From assembly GCA_900316645.1 (NCBI GenBank), contig ONDP01000015.1:1-64000 (forward strand): a stretch of DNA of 64,000 nucleotides, given 5' to 3'. Below are positions 49,705 through 57,963 of the stretch, one piece after another (positions within the stretch are counted from its first letter, which is position 1; every line of letters starts with the position of its first letter). Under the pieces are notes generated by a model. The model ran no database searches and was not told the origin of the DNA. It saw nothing but the letters and a program-made list of their open reading frames with translations. The translations under genes and the position numbers were made by a program. Origin of the DNA: an uncultured Prevotellaceae bacterium. GTDB taxonomy: Bacteria > Bacteroidota > Bacteroidia > Bacteroidales > Bacteroidaceae.

Positions 49705-50608
49705 ATGGTAAACTACAAGGATTTGGGTCTCGTAAATACTCGCGAGATGTTCAAGAAGGCCGTTGCCGGTGGTTATGCTATTCCTGCTTTCAACTTCAAT
49801 ACAATGGAGCAGATGCAGGCTATCGTTCAGGCTGCTGTTGAGACAAAGTCTCCTGTTATCATGCAGGTTTCTAAGGGTGCACGTAACTATGCTAACGCTA
49901 CTATTCTTCGCTATATGGCTGAAGGCGCTGTGGCTTATGCTAAGGAATTGGGTTGCGAGAAGCCTGAAATCGTGCTGCACCTTGACCACGGTGATAGCTT
50001 CGAGCTCTGTAAGGATTGTATCGACATGGGCTTCTCAAGCGTGATGTATGATGGTTCTTCACTGCCTTACGAGGAGAATATCAAGATTTCCCGTCAGGTT
50101 GTAGAGTATGCTCATAAGTATGATGTTACTGTTGAGTGCGAGCTGGGTGTGCTGGCTGGTGTAGAGGACGAGGTTGCCTCAGAGGTAAGCCATTATACAA
50201 AGCCTGAGGAAGTAATCGACTTCGCTACCCGTACTGGTTGCGATTCTCTGGCTATCTCTATCGGTACTGATTGAGAAGAAGCTTCCTGGATTCCCCATCG
50301 TGCTTCATGGTTCTTCTTCTGTTCCTCAGGAAGAGGTTGACACCATCAATAAGTTCGGTGGCAATCTGCCCGATGCAGTAGGTATCCCCGAGGAGCAGCT
50401 CCGCAAGGCTGCTAAGAGTGCTGTATGTAAGATTAACATCGACTCAGACTCTCGTCTGGCTATGACTGCTGCTATCCGCCAGTATCTGGCTGAGCATCCA
50501 GATCACTTCGATCCTCGTCAGTATCTGAAGCCAGCTCGTGAGAACATGAAGAAGATGTACATCCACAAGATTAAGGAAGTACTTGGTTCTGACGGAAAGC
50601 TTGGATAA
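49705..50608 (+). pseudogene. fba: Class II fructose-bisphosphate aldolase broken by an out-of-frame deletion
   Basis: The first frame (49705-50274) encodes 189 residues of a class II aldolase: N-terminal barrel, HLDHGDSFELCKDCIDMGFSSVMYDGSSLPYEEN with the first zinc His, then VECELGVLAGVEDEV, up to SLAISIGTD and a TGA. The other frame resumes at 50270 with IEKKLPGFPIVLHGSSSVP (another ligand His) and runs to the normal end at 50608. Between IGT and IEKK the family normally has about 30 residues, including the GTSHGxYKF loop with a zinc His and substrate contacts; these are missing. The two halves total about 300 residues versus an expected ~330. This is either a real inactivating deletion or an assembly error; loss of this glycolytic enzyme would be surprising. 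Confidence 0.9.
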
Positions 50609-50630
50609 TCCAATAGATTCCCAATAAATG

Positions 50631-50667
50631 ATAAGCCTCGGACGTATTTGTCTGAGGCTTATTTTTT
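50631..50667. terminator. Terminator after fba, usable in both directions
   Basis: ATAAGCCTCGGAC (50631-50643) pairs with GTCTGAGGCTTAT (50650-50662), 13 bp with one G-U pair and a 6-nt loop, followed by TTTTT. It sits between convergent genes. Confidence 0.92.
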
Positions 50668-51736
50668 ATTCAGGAATCTCTGCTTGAAGCTTTTCAATAG
50701 CTCCTGTAATGGGGTTGAGCACCAAGTGGGTAGGGTATTTCTTGAAAAGGCTGCCTCCATGAAGCTCGGTGAAACCGAACTGGGCAAAAGGATAGTTGTA
50801 GGTAGCTAATTGCTGGTTTTCCCTGTAAAGGGTGAGTTTGACGATACCAGGTATATTAGCATAGAATCCTCCGTCTTTTTTGTTTTCAGGGAAGTCAAAT
50901 TGCTGTTGGTTGTGTTGGTGCAGGTCTTCTAACGAGAGATAGAAGGGTATGCCGGACAGGTCATCCTTGTCAACAAGTCCCAATTGCTTGCTAATGCGGA
51001 AGATGACTTCGTGTTTCAACTCTTTGTCAGGACAGATGACAATCTGCTGCTCTGTAGTATCGCAGACAGTGGTACCAACAAAGAGCGACATCAGTTGTTG
51101 GGTAGTGCGGTCTATCTCGTCGAGCATCAGTTGCAACTGGGCGCGGTCGGTAGGCATTTCCTCTGCCTCACCGGTAATGAGTTGTTGACGGTGCTCTTGT
51201 AGTTCGGCAATCTGCAGCGCAGTGAGTTCTGCCTTGCGTGCCATGCTGCCAGCCTGCATTATTTCCGAACTGAGTAGCAGTATGGGCTCACTCACTGGCT
51301 GACGGGGGGCAGGGATGAAGTGCTGCGGTTGGCTGACAACCATCGGAGTGTCGTTAACTGCCAGCAGGATTCCGTCTTCGCTGCGATGTATCTCTGATGT
51401 GGCACTTCTGCCTTTGAGGTTGACAATAAAACATTTTGAGGTGTCACGAACACCTGACAGACTTAGTTGGAAGTTCAGGAGCCGATGACTGATAGCCTTC
51501 TCTCTGGCCACGTCCTTACGCAGCAAATAACGCTCGGCATAGTCGCAGAAGATACCTGGGGTATAGACTTTCTTTTCGACAAGAAGATGGAAATGAACAG
51601 CGGTTTTGGGTAAGTAGTAAACTGTTCCTTCCGGCATTTTCTCTGATTCAAGAAGGGAAACGGAAATAGGCTGCGCCAGCAATGTCATGGGACAAAGCAA
51701 TAGGGCAACATATATAAGGATAATCAGTCGTTTCAT
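50666..51736 (-). CDS. DUF4831-family secreted protein
   Basis: A 356-residue protein with a signal peptide (ending LLAQP) and the DUF4831 architecture: a VYYLPKTAVHFHLLVEKK segment near the N-terminus, a Gln/Glu-rich helical stretch in the middle (about 160-225), and a C-terminal domain ending near FTELHGGSLFKKYPTHLVLNPITG. This family is common in Bacteroidales and has no known function. It starts 6 nt after the nnr stop, so the two are probably co-transcribed, with no functional link apparent. Confidence 0.85.
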   Translation of the reverse strand: MKRLIILIYVALLLCPMTLLAQPISVSLLESEKMPEGTVYYLPKTAVHFHLLVEKKVYTPGIFCDYAERYLLRKDVAREKAISHRLLNFQLSLSGVRDTSKCFIVNLKGRSATSEIHRSEDGILLAVNDTPMVVSQPQHFIPAPRQPVSEPILLLSSEIMQAGSMARKAELTALQIAELQEHRQQLITGEAEEMPTDRAQLQLMLDEIDRTTQQLMSLFVGTTVCDTTEQQIVICPDKELKHEVIFRISKQLGLVDKDDLSGIPFYLSLEDLHQHNQQQFDFPENKKDGGFYANIPGIVKLTLYRENQQLATYNYPFAQFGFTELHGGSLFKKYPTHLVLNPITGAIEKLQAEIPE

Positions 51737-51742
51737 GAATGC

Positions 51743-53257
51743 TTACTCTTTCAATCGCTTGAAGGCGCGTGACAGATAGCGGATAATATCTTCAGCAATC
51801 AGACTCTCTTCGCCTAAGTCGCGGGCAGCTAAATCACCAGCCAATCCATGCAGATAGACGCCTACAATACAGGCTTCTTTCTGATGGTATCCACGTGCCA
51901 GAAGTGCTGTGATAATACCTGTCAGTACGTCACCGCTTCCCGCTGTTGCCATACCGGCATTACCGGTGGAATTGAAAACGACATGGCCGTCGGGCATGCA
52001 GATGGCAGTATAGTGCCCTTTGATAATGACATACCCTTGTATTCTCTCTGCCAAATGGCGGGCTTTGGTAAGCCGCTCGTAAGAGTCGGCAGAAGGACCT
52101 TCCATGCGGTCAAACTCCTTGACATGAGGCGTCAGGATGATACCTTTAGGCAATTGCTGCTGCCAAGCGCGATGGGAACCCAAGATGTTGATGGCGTCAG
52201 CATCGGCAACAATAGGACAGGTGGCTCGGCGTAGCTGCGTAATCATTGGAATCGCCGTAGTCTCGCTTTGCCCGATGCCAGGACCGATACCCAATGCCTG
52301 GAAATCTTCTGTATCGACGGCTTCCGAGAAAATGGTTTCCTCTGGGTCAAACTGAAGCACGGCTTCTGGAACAGCTATCTGTAGAATTTCACGGTTTTTC
52401 TTAGGGGTATGTATGGTTACCTTGCCCACGCCGGAACGTAAACAGGCTCGAGCTGACAGGATGGCTGCACCGGCCATTCCATAGCTGCCTGCTACCAAGA
52501 GGGCATGTCCCATCTGTCCTTTGTGAGAAAAGGGGTCGCGACCAAGGAGCATGGAGCGCACCTCAGCTTCCTCAACCACTGTGTAATTGGCCTCTATTTT
52601 GTTGATGCCTTCCTGACTGAGGCGGATGTCAAGCACTCGCAATTGTCCAATGAAAGGTTGGTTCTCTTGGAAATAGAAGGATAGTTTGGGCTGTTGGAGT
52701 GTCAGGGTAAGCGTTGCCTTAATAATGTTCGCGCGTACATTATAAGTATTGTCCTCTGTCATTAGGCCGGAAGGAACGTCAATAGATACGATGTCGGCAG
52801 TAGAGGCGTTGATGTATTTAACCAATGAGGCAAAGCCGCCGGCTAAGGGTTTGTTAAGTCCTGAACCGAACAGTCCGTCAACGACCAGCATGCCTTTCTC
52901 CAAGCGTGGCGGGTCGAATTCCTGAGAGACCTCGGTAAAATCTTTTACATGTTTCGATTCTGTCAATTTGCGTTTGTTCGCAGCACATTCTTCAGCAAGA
53001 TGCCCGGAAATATTGAAAAGATAAACACTGACCTGATAACCTTGGTCGCCCAACATACGGGCTACTGCCAAAGCATCACCACCATTATTGCCGGGTCCGG
53101 CAAAGACCACTACGGGTATAGCATTATTCCATACTTCAGTGATGGCTCGTGTCAGCGCTTTTGCTGCACGCTCCATCAAATCGATGCTGGGTATAGGCTC
53201 GTTTTCAATGGTAAATCTATCGAGCTCTTTGATCTGAGCACTAGTGAATATCTTCAT
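51743..53257 (-). CDS. nnr: Bifunctional NAD(P)HX epimerase / ADP-dependent NAD(P)HX dehydratase
   Basis: A two-domain repair enzyme for hydrated NADH and NADPH, 504 residues from the chosen start. The N-terminal YjeF_N epimerase domain (about 1-215) has VVFAGPGNNGGDALAVARML and DGLFGSGLNKPL. The C-terminal ribokinase-like dehydratase domain (about 225-500) has GHALLVAGSYGMAGAAILSARACLRSG, GIGPGIGQSE and NAGMATAGSGDVLTGII. The frame is open to 53299, but MKIFTSAQIKELD at 53257 matches the family N-terminus and lies just after a -7 box, so I start there. It is divergent from hpt. Confidence 0.95.
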   Translation of the reverse strand: MKIFTSAQIKELDRFTIENEPIPSIDLMERAAKALTRAITEVWNNAIPVVVFAGPGNNGGDALAVARMLGDQGYQVSVYLFNISGHLAEECAANKRKLTESKHVKDFTEVSQEFDPPRLEKGMLVVDGLFGSGLNKPLAGGFASLVKYINASTADIVSIDVPSGLMTEDNTYNVRANIIKATLTLTLQQPKLSFYFQENQPFIGQLRVLDIRLSQEGINKIEANYTVVEEAEVRSMLLGRDPFSHKGQMGHALLVAGSYGMAGAAILSARACLRSGVGKVTIHTPKKNREILQIAVPEAVLQFDPEETIFSEAVDTEDFQALGIGPGIGQSETTAIPMITQLRRATCPIVADADAINILGSHRAWQQQLPKGIILTPHVKEFDRMEGPSADSYERLTKARHLAERIQGYVIIKGHYTAICMPDGHVVFNSTGNAGMATAGSGDVLTGIITALLARGYHQKEACIVGVYLHGLAGDLAARDLGEESLIAEDIIRYLSRAFKRLKE

Positions 53258-53265
53258 AACAACTG

Positions 53266-53325
53266 CAAAAATAAGAAAAATAAACCAATTGTTAGCCATT
53301 CTTTGGTAAAAAATTTGTATTTTTG
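53266..53325. promoter_or_regulatory. Divergent -7 boxes of nnr and hpt
   Basis: Minus strand TATTTTTG at 53266-53273 serves nnr (8 nt before its ATG, so an almost leaderless mRNA). Plus strand TATTTTTG at 53318-53325 serves hpt (24 nt before its ATG). Neither has a clear -33 box at the standard spacing. Confidence 0.55.
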
Positions 53326-53349
53326 TACCAAATTTAAGACTTTTGAGCT

Positions 53350-53889
53350 ATGAGTATTGTGAAAATCAAGGACAAAACGTTCAAAACTTCTATTCCTGAG
53401 CAGGAGATAAAGGAACGAGTTAAGAAGTTGGCTTTGCAGATGAGCAAGGACTACGAGGGAAAGAATCCATTGTTCCTCGCTGTGCTGAATGGTTCATTTA
53501 TCTTTGCAGCTGACTTGATGCGAGAGATGACAATACCATGTGAGATCTCGTTTGTGAAGTTGGCGTCTTATCAAGGTACAACGTCAACAGGTAAAGTGAA
53601 GGAGGTAATCGGTATCAATGAAGACCTTACCGGACGCGCAGTCGTTATCGTGGAAGATATCGTAGAGAGTGGACATACCATGAAGCGGATGATAGAGACG
53701 CTGGGTACTCGTAATCCTGCATCGGTTGACATCTGCACGCTCTTTGTGAAGCCCGAGAAACTGGCGGTGGATCTCGATATAAAATATGCGGCATTCTCCA
53801 TTCCTAATACTTTTATCGTAGGCTATGGCTTGGACTACGATCAGCAAGGCAGATGTCTGAAGGATGTATGTTCACTAGTTGAGAGTTGA
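53350..53889 (+). CDS. hpt: Hypoxanthine phosphoribosyltransferase
   Basis: A 179-residue purine-salvage enzyme joining PRPP to hypoxanthine or guanine. The PRPP-binding signature is VVIVEDIVESGHTMK (about residues 96-110); FLAVLNGSFIFAADLMRE and FIVGYGLDYDQQGR are the other family segments. The stop codon lies inside the heptad array at 53878-53905, so the array supplies the last codons (VES). Adk follows on the same strand. Confidence 0.96.
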   Translation: MSIVKIKDKTFKTSIPEQEIKERVKKLALQMSKDYEGKNPLFLAVLNGSFIFAADLMREMTIPCEISFVKLASYQGTTSTGKVKEVIGINEDLTGRAVVIVEDIVESGHTMKRMIETLGTRNPASVDICTLFVKPEKLAVDLDIKYAAFSIPNTFIVGYGLDYDQQGRCLKDVCSLVES

Positions 53890-53905
53890 GAGTTTAGAGT
53901 TTAGT
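53878..53905 (+). repeat. Four-heptad array across the hpt stop codon
   Basis: Four 7-nt units (two GTTGAGA, then GTTTAGA and GTTTAGT) followed by GTT and an ATG at 53909. This matches the layout at 212-245 before rpsK. The ATG opens a 43-codon stretch in frame with adk. Confidence 0.88.
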
Positions 53906-54037
53906 GTTATGAGAGAGGTTAAACTGCCACATTTACCAAGTGATGTGGAGGCACGTCAGAGTGACCTTCTGCAAGATTTATGGTATAAGGGGAAAGAGGC
54001 ACAAGTTAAACAAGACGAACAAGAAAAAATTATACAA

Positions 54038-54610
54038 ATGAAGAATATCGTAATTTTTGGCGCTCCTGGTTCTGGAAAGGGAACTCAGAGCGAGTTGTTG
54101 ATAAAGCACTATGGGTTGGGACATATCTCGACTGGTGATGTGCTGCGTGATGAAATAAAGAAGGGAACCGAGCTTGGAAAGACTGCCCAGCAGTTTATCG
54201 ACAAGGGTCAACTGATTCCCGACGAGTTGATGATCAGTATTTTGGCTTCCGTTTACGATTCGTTTGGAAGGGGTCATAAGGGTGTTATCTTCGATGGCTT
54301 CCCCCGTACCATTCCACAGGCGGAGGCTCTTAAGAAAATGCTTGACGAACGTGGTGACAAGGTGGCTGCTATGATTGAACTCGACGTTCCCGAGGAAGAA
54401 CTGATGAAGCGTCTCGTTCTGCGTGGACAGCAGAGCGGTCGCGCTGATGACAACGAGGAAACCATCAAAAAACGTCTGGTTGTTTATCATTCACAGACAC
54501 AACCGCTCATTGAGTGGTATAAACAGGAGGGGCTTCACCACCATATCAATGGTTCGGGCACACTGGAGCGTATCTTCGAGGATATTCGTGAGGTGATAGA
54601 TGGAATCTAA
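54038..54610 (+). CDS. adk: Adenylate kinase
   Basis: A 190-residue adenylate kinase (ATP + AMP to 2 ADP) starting at [17 protein letters not shown]. The P-loop [10 protein letters not shown], the AMP-site [12 protein letters not shown] and [14 protein letters not shown], and the lid [21 protein letters not shown] are all present; the lid is the short form. The frame is open upstream to 53879, and an ATG at 53909 would add 43 residues (MREVKLPHLPSDVEARQS...). I prefer 54038 because the enzyme core and usual length begin there. The 3' end overlaps obg by 11 nt. Confidence 0.95.
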   Translation: MKNIVIFGAPGSGKGTQSELLIKHYGLGHISTGDVLRDEIKKGTELGKTAQQFIDKGQLIPDELMISILASVYDSFGRGHKGVIFDGFPRTIPQAEALKKMLDERGDKVAAMIELDVPEEELMKRLVLRGQQSGRADDNEETIKKRLVVYHSQTQPLIEWYKQEGLHHHINGSGTLERIFEDIREVIDGI

Positions 54611-55772
54611 TTTCGTTGACTATGTCAAGATATATTGCCGTTCGGGCAAAGGCGGACGAGGATCTATGCATCTTCGTCATGTGAAGTATAACCCTAACGG
54701 TGGACCTGATGGCGGTGACGGTGGCAAGGGTGGCAGTATTATCCTGAGGGGAAACCATAATTACTGGACATTGCTGCACCTTAAGTTTGAGCGTCATATC
54801 TTTGCAGAGCATGGAGGTAATGGCGGACGCGATAAATGTCATGGTACCGACGGAAAGGATGTGTATATCGACGTGCCTTGCGGGACGGTGGTCTATAATG
54901 CGGAAACAGGCAAATACGTCTGTGATGTCACTTACGACGGACAGGAGGTTGTGCTGCTGAAAGGAGGTAGGGGAGGACTGGGTAATTTCCAGTTCCGCTC
55001 AGCCACCAATCAGGCACCTCGCTATGCGCAGCCTGGAGAGCCGATGCAGGAGATGACCATTATCTTGGAATTGAAACTCCTGGCTGATGTTGGACTGGTG
55101 GGCTTTCCCAATGCAGGGAAATCGACTTTGGTGTCTTCTCTGTCGAATGCCCGTCCGAAAATAGCGAATTATCCGTTTACCACTATGGAGCCTTCGTTGG
55201 GCATTGTGGGCTATCGCGATGGGAAATCGTTCGTGATGGCTGATATCCCGGGTATTATTGAAGGCGCCAGTGAAGGCAAAGGTTTAGGTCTGCGATTCCT
55301 CCGTCATATCGAACGTAATTCGTTGTTGCTATTTATGGTCCCGGGTGACACCGATGATATCAATCGCGAATATCATATTCTGCTCAACGAATTGGCGCAG
55401 TTCAATCCCGAACTGTTGGATAAGCATAGGGTGCTGGCAGTGACCAAATGCGACCTGCTGGATGCCGAACTCATCGAAATGTTGCGTGAGACACTTCCTG
55501 ATGACCTCCCGGTGGTCTTTATCTCTGCAGTAGCCAATATGGGGCTGGACGAATTGAAGGATGTGTTGTGGCGAGAGCTCAATGCGGAGAGCAACAAACT
55601 GGCTTCAGCGATGGCAGAGGATACCTTGGTACATCGCGATAAGGATATGTCGCGCTTTGCCCAGGAACTGGCTGATGAGGGCGAAGATGAGGAGATAGAA
55701 GTGATTGATATAGACGATCTGGATGAACTAGAAGATGTGGAGTATCTAGACGACTTGGAAGATCTGGAATAA
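54600..55772 (+). CDS. obg: GTPase Obg
   Basis: A 390-residue Obg/CgtA ribosome-assembly and stress GTPase. It has the glycine-rich Obg fold (about 1-158: [51 protein letters not shown]), a G domain (about 160-335; G1 [10 protein letters not shown]3 [10 protein letters not shown]4 TKCD) and a strongly acidic C-terminal tail (about 355-390). It overlaps adk by 11 nt and abuts pgeF with no gap, consistent with an hpt-adk-obg-pgeF transcript. Confidence 0.98.
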   Translation: MESNFVDYVKIYCRSGKGGRGSMHLRHVKYNPNGGPDGGDGGKGGSIILRGNHNYWTLLHLKFERHIFAEHGGNGGRDKCHGTDGKDVYIDVPCGTVVYNAETGKYVCDVTYDGQEVVLLKGGRGGLGNFQFRSATNQAPRYAQPGEPMQEMTIILELKLLADVGLVGFPNAGKSTLVSSLSNARPKIANYPFTTMEPSLGIVGYRDGKSFVMADIPGIIEGASEGKGLGLRFLRHIERNSLLLFMVPGDTDDINREYHILLNELAQFNPELLDKHRVLAVTKCDLLDAELIEMLRETLPDDLPVVFISAVANMGLDELKDVLWRELNAESNKLASAMAEDTLVHRDKDMSRFAQELADEGEDEEIEVIDIDDLDELEDVEYLDDLEDLE

Positions 55773-56525
55773 ATGAGAATCCCCCAACTGCTATATTATC
55801 CACTCGCTGAAGAGGTCATTGCTTTCAGCTCCACCCGTCATGGTGGCGTCAGTGAGGGCAACTATGGCGAATTCAATATAAATGCCTATTGTGGCGACAA
55901 TCCTCAACACATTGCCGAGAACCGCCGTGCGTTAAGTGCCCTGCTCGGTATCTCCGAGGAGCGTATCATTATGCCCCATCAAGTTCATGGAACGGAGGTG
56001 CGACGTATTGATGCCCCTCCGTCGGAGATTATCGAGGGCGTGGATGCCGTGATGACGGATGTCCCCGGTTTGTGTATTGGTGTATCTACGGCAGACTGTA
56101 TTCCCATATTGCTTTACGACGCTCGTCATCATGCTGCCTGTGCCGTGCATGCGGGATGGCGGGGAACTGTGAAGCGGATTCTCCATAGGGCCGTTGCGGC
56201 AATGACTGATGCCTATGGTTGTATTCCTTCTGAAATGAAGGCTGTGATAGGTCCAGGTATATCGTTGGAAAGTTTCGAAGTAGGCGATGAGGTTTATGAG
56301 CAGTTTGCCGATGCCGGATTTGAAATGGGGGTGCTGGCTCGTAAATATTCCAAATGGCACATTGACCTTCACTTGTGCAATCGTCTCCAGTTGGAAACGT
56401 TGGGCGTAAAAGATATTATGACATCAACTATCTGCACATATAAAGATTTTTCTCATTATTTCTCAGCACGTCGGTTGGGTGTGCAGTCTGGACGCGTGTT
56501 TTCAGGCATAATGCTTGGACATTAA
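55773..56525 (+). CDS. pgeF: Peptidoglycan editing factor / multicopper polyphenol oxidoreductase family protein
   Basis: A 250-residue YfiH/PgeF-family protein. Conserved metal-site residues are visible in MPHQVHGTEV (His), GVSTADCIPIL (Cys) and CAVHAGWRGTVKRIL (His), with a C-terminal CTYKDFSHYFSARR segment. E. coli PgeF removes wrongly incorporated residues from the peptidoglycan stem peptide; other members have purine nucleoside phosphorylase or oxidase activity. The ATG directly follows the obg stop. It is followed by a nonad array and a terminator. Confidence 0.93.
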   Translation: MRIPQLLYYPLAEEVIAFSSTRHGGVSEGNYGEFNINAYCGDNPQHIAENRRALSALLGISEERIIMPHQVHGTEVRRIDAPPSEIIEGVDAVMTDVPGLCIGVSTADCIPILLYDARHHAACAVHAGWRGTVKRILHRAVAAMTDAYGCIPSEMKAVIGPGISLESFEVGDEVYEQFADAGFEMGVLARKYSKWHIDLHLCNRLQLETLGVKDIMTSTICTYKDFSHYFSARRLGVQSGRVFSGIMLGH

Positions 56526-56560
56526 CTTAAATTACGTTAATCGCGTTAATTATAGTTAAC
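56525..56560 (-). repeat. Four-unit nonanucleotide array after pgeF
   Basis: Plus-strand units ACTTAAATT, ACGTTAATC, GCGTTAATT and ATAGTTAAC follow one another, overlapping the last base of the pgeF stop. It has the same copy number as the heptad and octad arrays with a 9-nt period, though the units are more divergent. Confidence 0.65.
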
Positions 56561-56585
56561 ACCCCCCCCTAATAATGGGGGTTTT
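56561..56585 (+). terminator. Terminator of the hpt-adk-obg-pgeF region
   Basis: A run of C residues (ACCCCCCCC, 56561-56569) pairs with GGGGGTTTT (56577-56585) across the loop TAATAAT. The stem is short but very GC-rich, followed by TTTT. Confidence 0.7.
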
Positions 56586-56598
56586 AAATATAATTATG

Positions 56599-56606
56599 TA
56601 TCTTTG
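56599..56606 (+). promoter_or_regulatory. -7 box of the type V pilus operon
   Basis: TATCTTTG about 45 nt before the ATG at 56652; no clear TTTG at -33. It rules out the open frame's 5' limit at 56604 as a start codon. Confidence 0.58.
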
Positions 56607-56651
56607 TCCAAAGTTGTCCAACACTTCAATGTTAAAGAAAGTATTGTATTA

Positions 56652-57938
56652 ATGACCATAATGTTTAAAAACAGATTGTATACAAGCCTTCTACTGTCAA
56701 CACTTATGTTGTTGACGATTCCTGTGAAGGCACAGCAAGTAACCATCAGTAACAACTTGCTATATGATGCTACGCTGACGCCCAACCTGAGGGTAGGGCT
56801 GCGGTTGGCGCCCCATTGGTCAATGGGTGTGACGGCAGGTTACAGACCTTGGCCTACTGATGATCACAAAGAGAAAAAGTGGAAGCATTTGCTGGTTTCT
56901 CCAGATGTGCGTTATTGGACTGATTCCGTGAATGTACATCATTTCTTTGGAGTGAACCTCATCTACGCTCATTTTAACATTGCCAATGTAAAATTCCCAT
57001 TCGGGCTTTATAAGGGATTCCGCAATGAGCGTCGCCAGGGCGACCTTGGCGCTTTGGGCGCATATTACGGATACTCCTGGCCATTAGGACGCCACTGGAA
57101 TATCGAGGCGTTGATAGGTGCAGCTGTGGGCTATACCAAATACAACCGTTATGAGTGCGGACAATGCGGCTCGAAGATTGGCGAAAGCAGAAAGTGGTTT
57201 GTCATTCCTCAGGCAGCGTTGAATATTGTGTTCAATATCCCCGGACGTCCAAAGAAGGATGTTACACCTGTTGAACCTTTCCAACCTGTCGTCCAGACGG
57301 AACCTGCATTGCCTACAGAGCCCGAACTGCCAGTTGTTGAGGAAACGGTGAAGGAGCGTCCTATCGACGTATTGGTTCGCGAGAATCCTGTTTTGTCTCA
57401 TATCTCAGAGTATAAGGCATACGACCGAAGTCAGGTCGTACGTCGCGATCCACATGCCATGTTCGTGTACTTCAAGCAGTCGGAGGTGAAGATTCGTCCG
57501 GAGTGGCATAATAACCAACAGGTTCTTGACCGCATTATTGAGGTCATCCAGAAGATGCAGGCTGACGGCGAAGGTCAAATCTGCAAGATACAGATTGTTG
57601 GTATGGCTTCGTTCGACGGTCCTGAGAAACTCAATGAAAGTATTGCCAAACAACGTGCATGGGCTCTCAAGCGCCATGTACAGGAAATATTGCCCATTGG
57701 CGACGACCAGTTTGATATGGCCTATGGTGGCGAGGGTTGGACAGACTTCCGCGACCAGTTGGAGGAGGTTATTGCCGGTGGTGATGAGAAGTCTGCTGAA
57801 CTGCGTCAGGTGATTGACATCATCGACAATGAGCCAAATCTGACGCGTCGTGAGCAAAAAATCAAGAAGCTCAACAGCGGGCGTACCTATAAGTACATAC
57901 GCGACCACCATCTGGGTGAACAGCGTAACTCCGGTTAA
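56652..57938 (+). CDS. DUF3575 beta-barrel / OmpA-like protein heading the pilus operon
   Basis: A 428-residue protein from the ATG at 56652 (MTIMFKNRLY; the ATG at 56661 is an alternative). Signal peptide ending VKAQQ; DUF3575-type N-terminal domain (about 25-205: NNLLYDATLTPNLRVGLRLAPHWSMGVTAGYRPWP, with a CGQCG pair); Pro/Glu/Val-rich linker; and a C-terminal OmpA-like region (about 270-400) with IQIVGMASFDGPEKLNESIAKQRAWALKRHV. Such proteins often open fimbrial operons in Bacteroidales and are thought to help assembly or anchoring at the outer membrane. The fimbrillin gene follows after 25 nt. Confidence 0.85.
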   Translation: MTIMFKNRLYTSLLLSTLMLLTIPVKAQQVTISNNLLYDATLTPNLRVGLRLAPHWSMGVTAGYRPWPTDDHKEKKWKHLLVSPDVRYWTDSVNVHHFFGVNLIYAHFNIANVKFPFGLYKGFRNERRQGDLGALGAYYGYSWPLGRHWNIEALIGAAVGYTKYNRYECGQCGSKIGESRKWFVIPQAALNIVFNIPGRPKKDVTPVEPFQPVVQTEPALPTEPELPVVEETVKERPIDVLVRENPVLSHISEYKAYDRSQVVRRDPHAMFVYFKQSEVKIRPEWHNNQQVLDRIIEVIQKMQADGEGQICKIQIVGMASFDGPEKLNESIAKQRAWALKRHVQEILPIGDDQFDMAYGGEGWTDFRDQLEEVIAGGDEKSAELRQVIDIIDNEPNLTRREQKIKKLNSGRTYKYIRDHHLGEQRNSG

Positions 57939-57963
57939 TAAAGGAAAATAAAAGCATATCGAT

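Noticed and set aside
50260-50280. Programmed frameshift or selenocysteine at the aldolase break
   Set aside because: About 30 conserved residues are missing as well as the frame being changed, so recoding cannot restore the enzyme.
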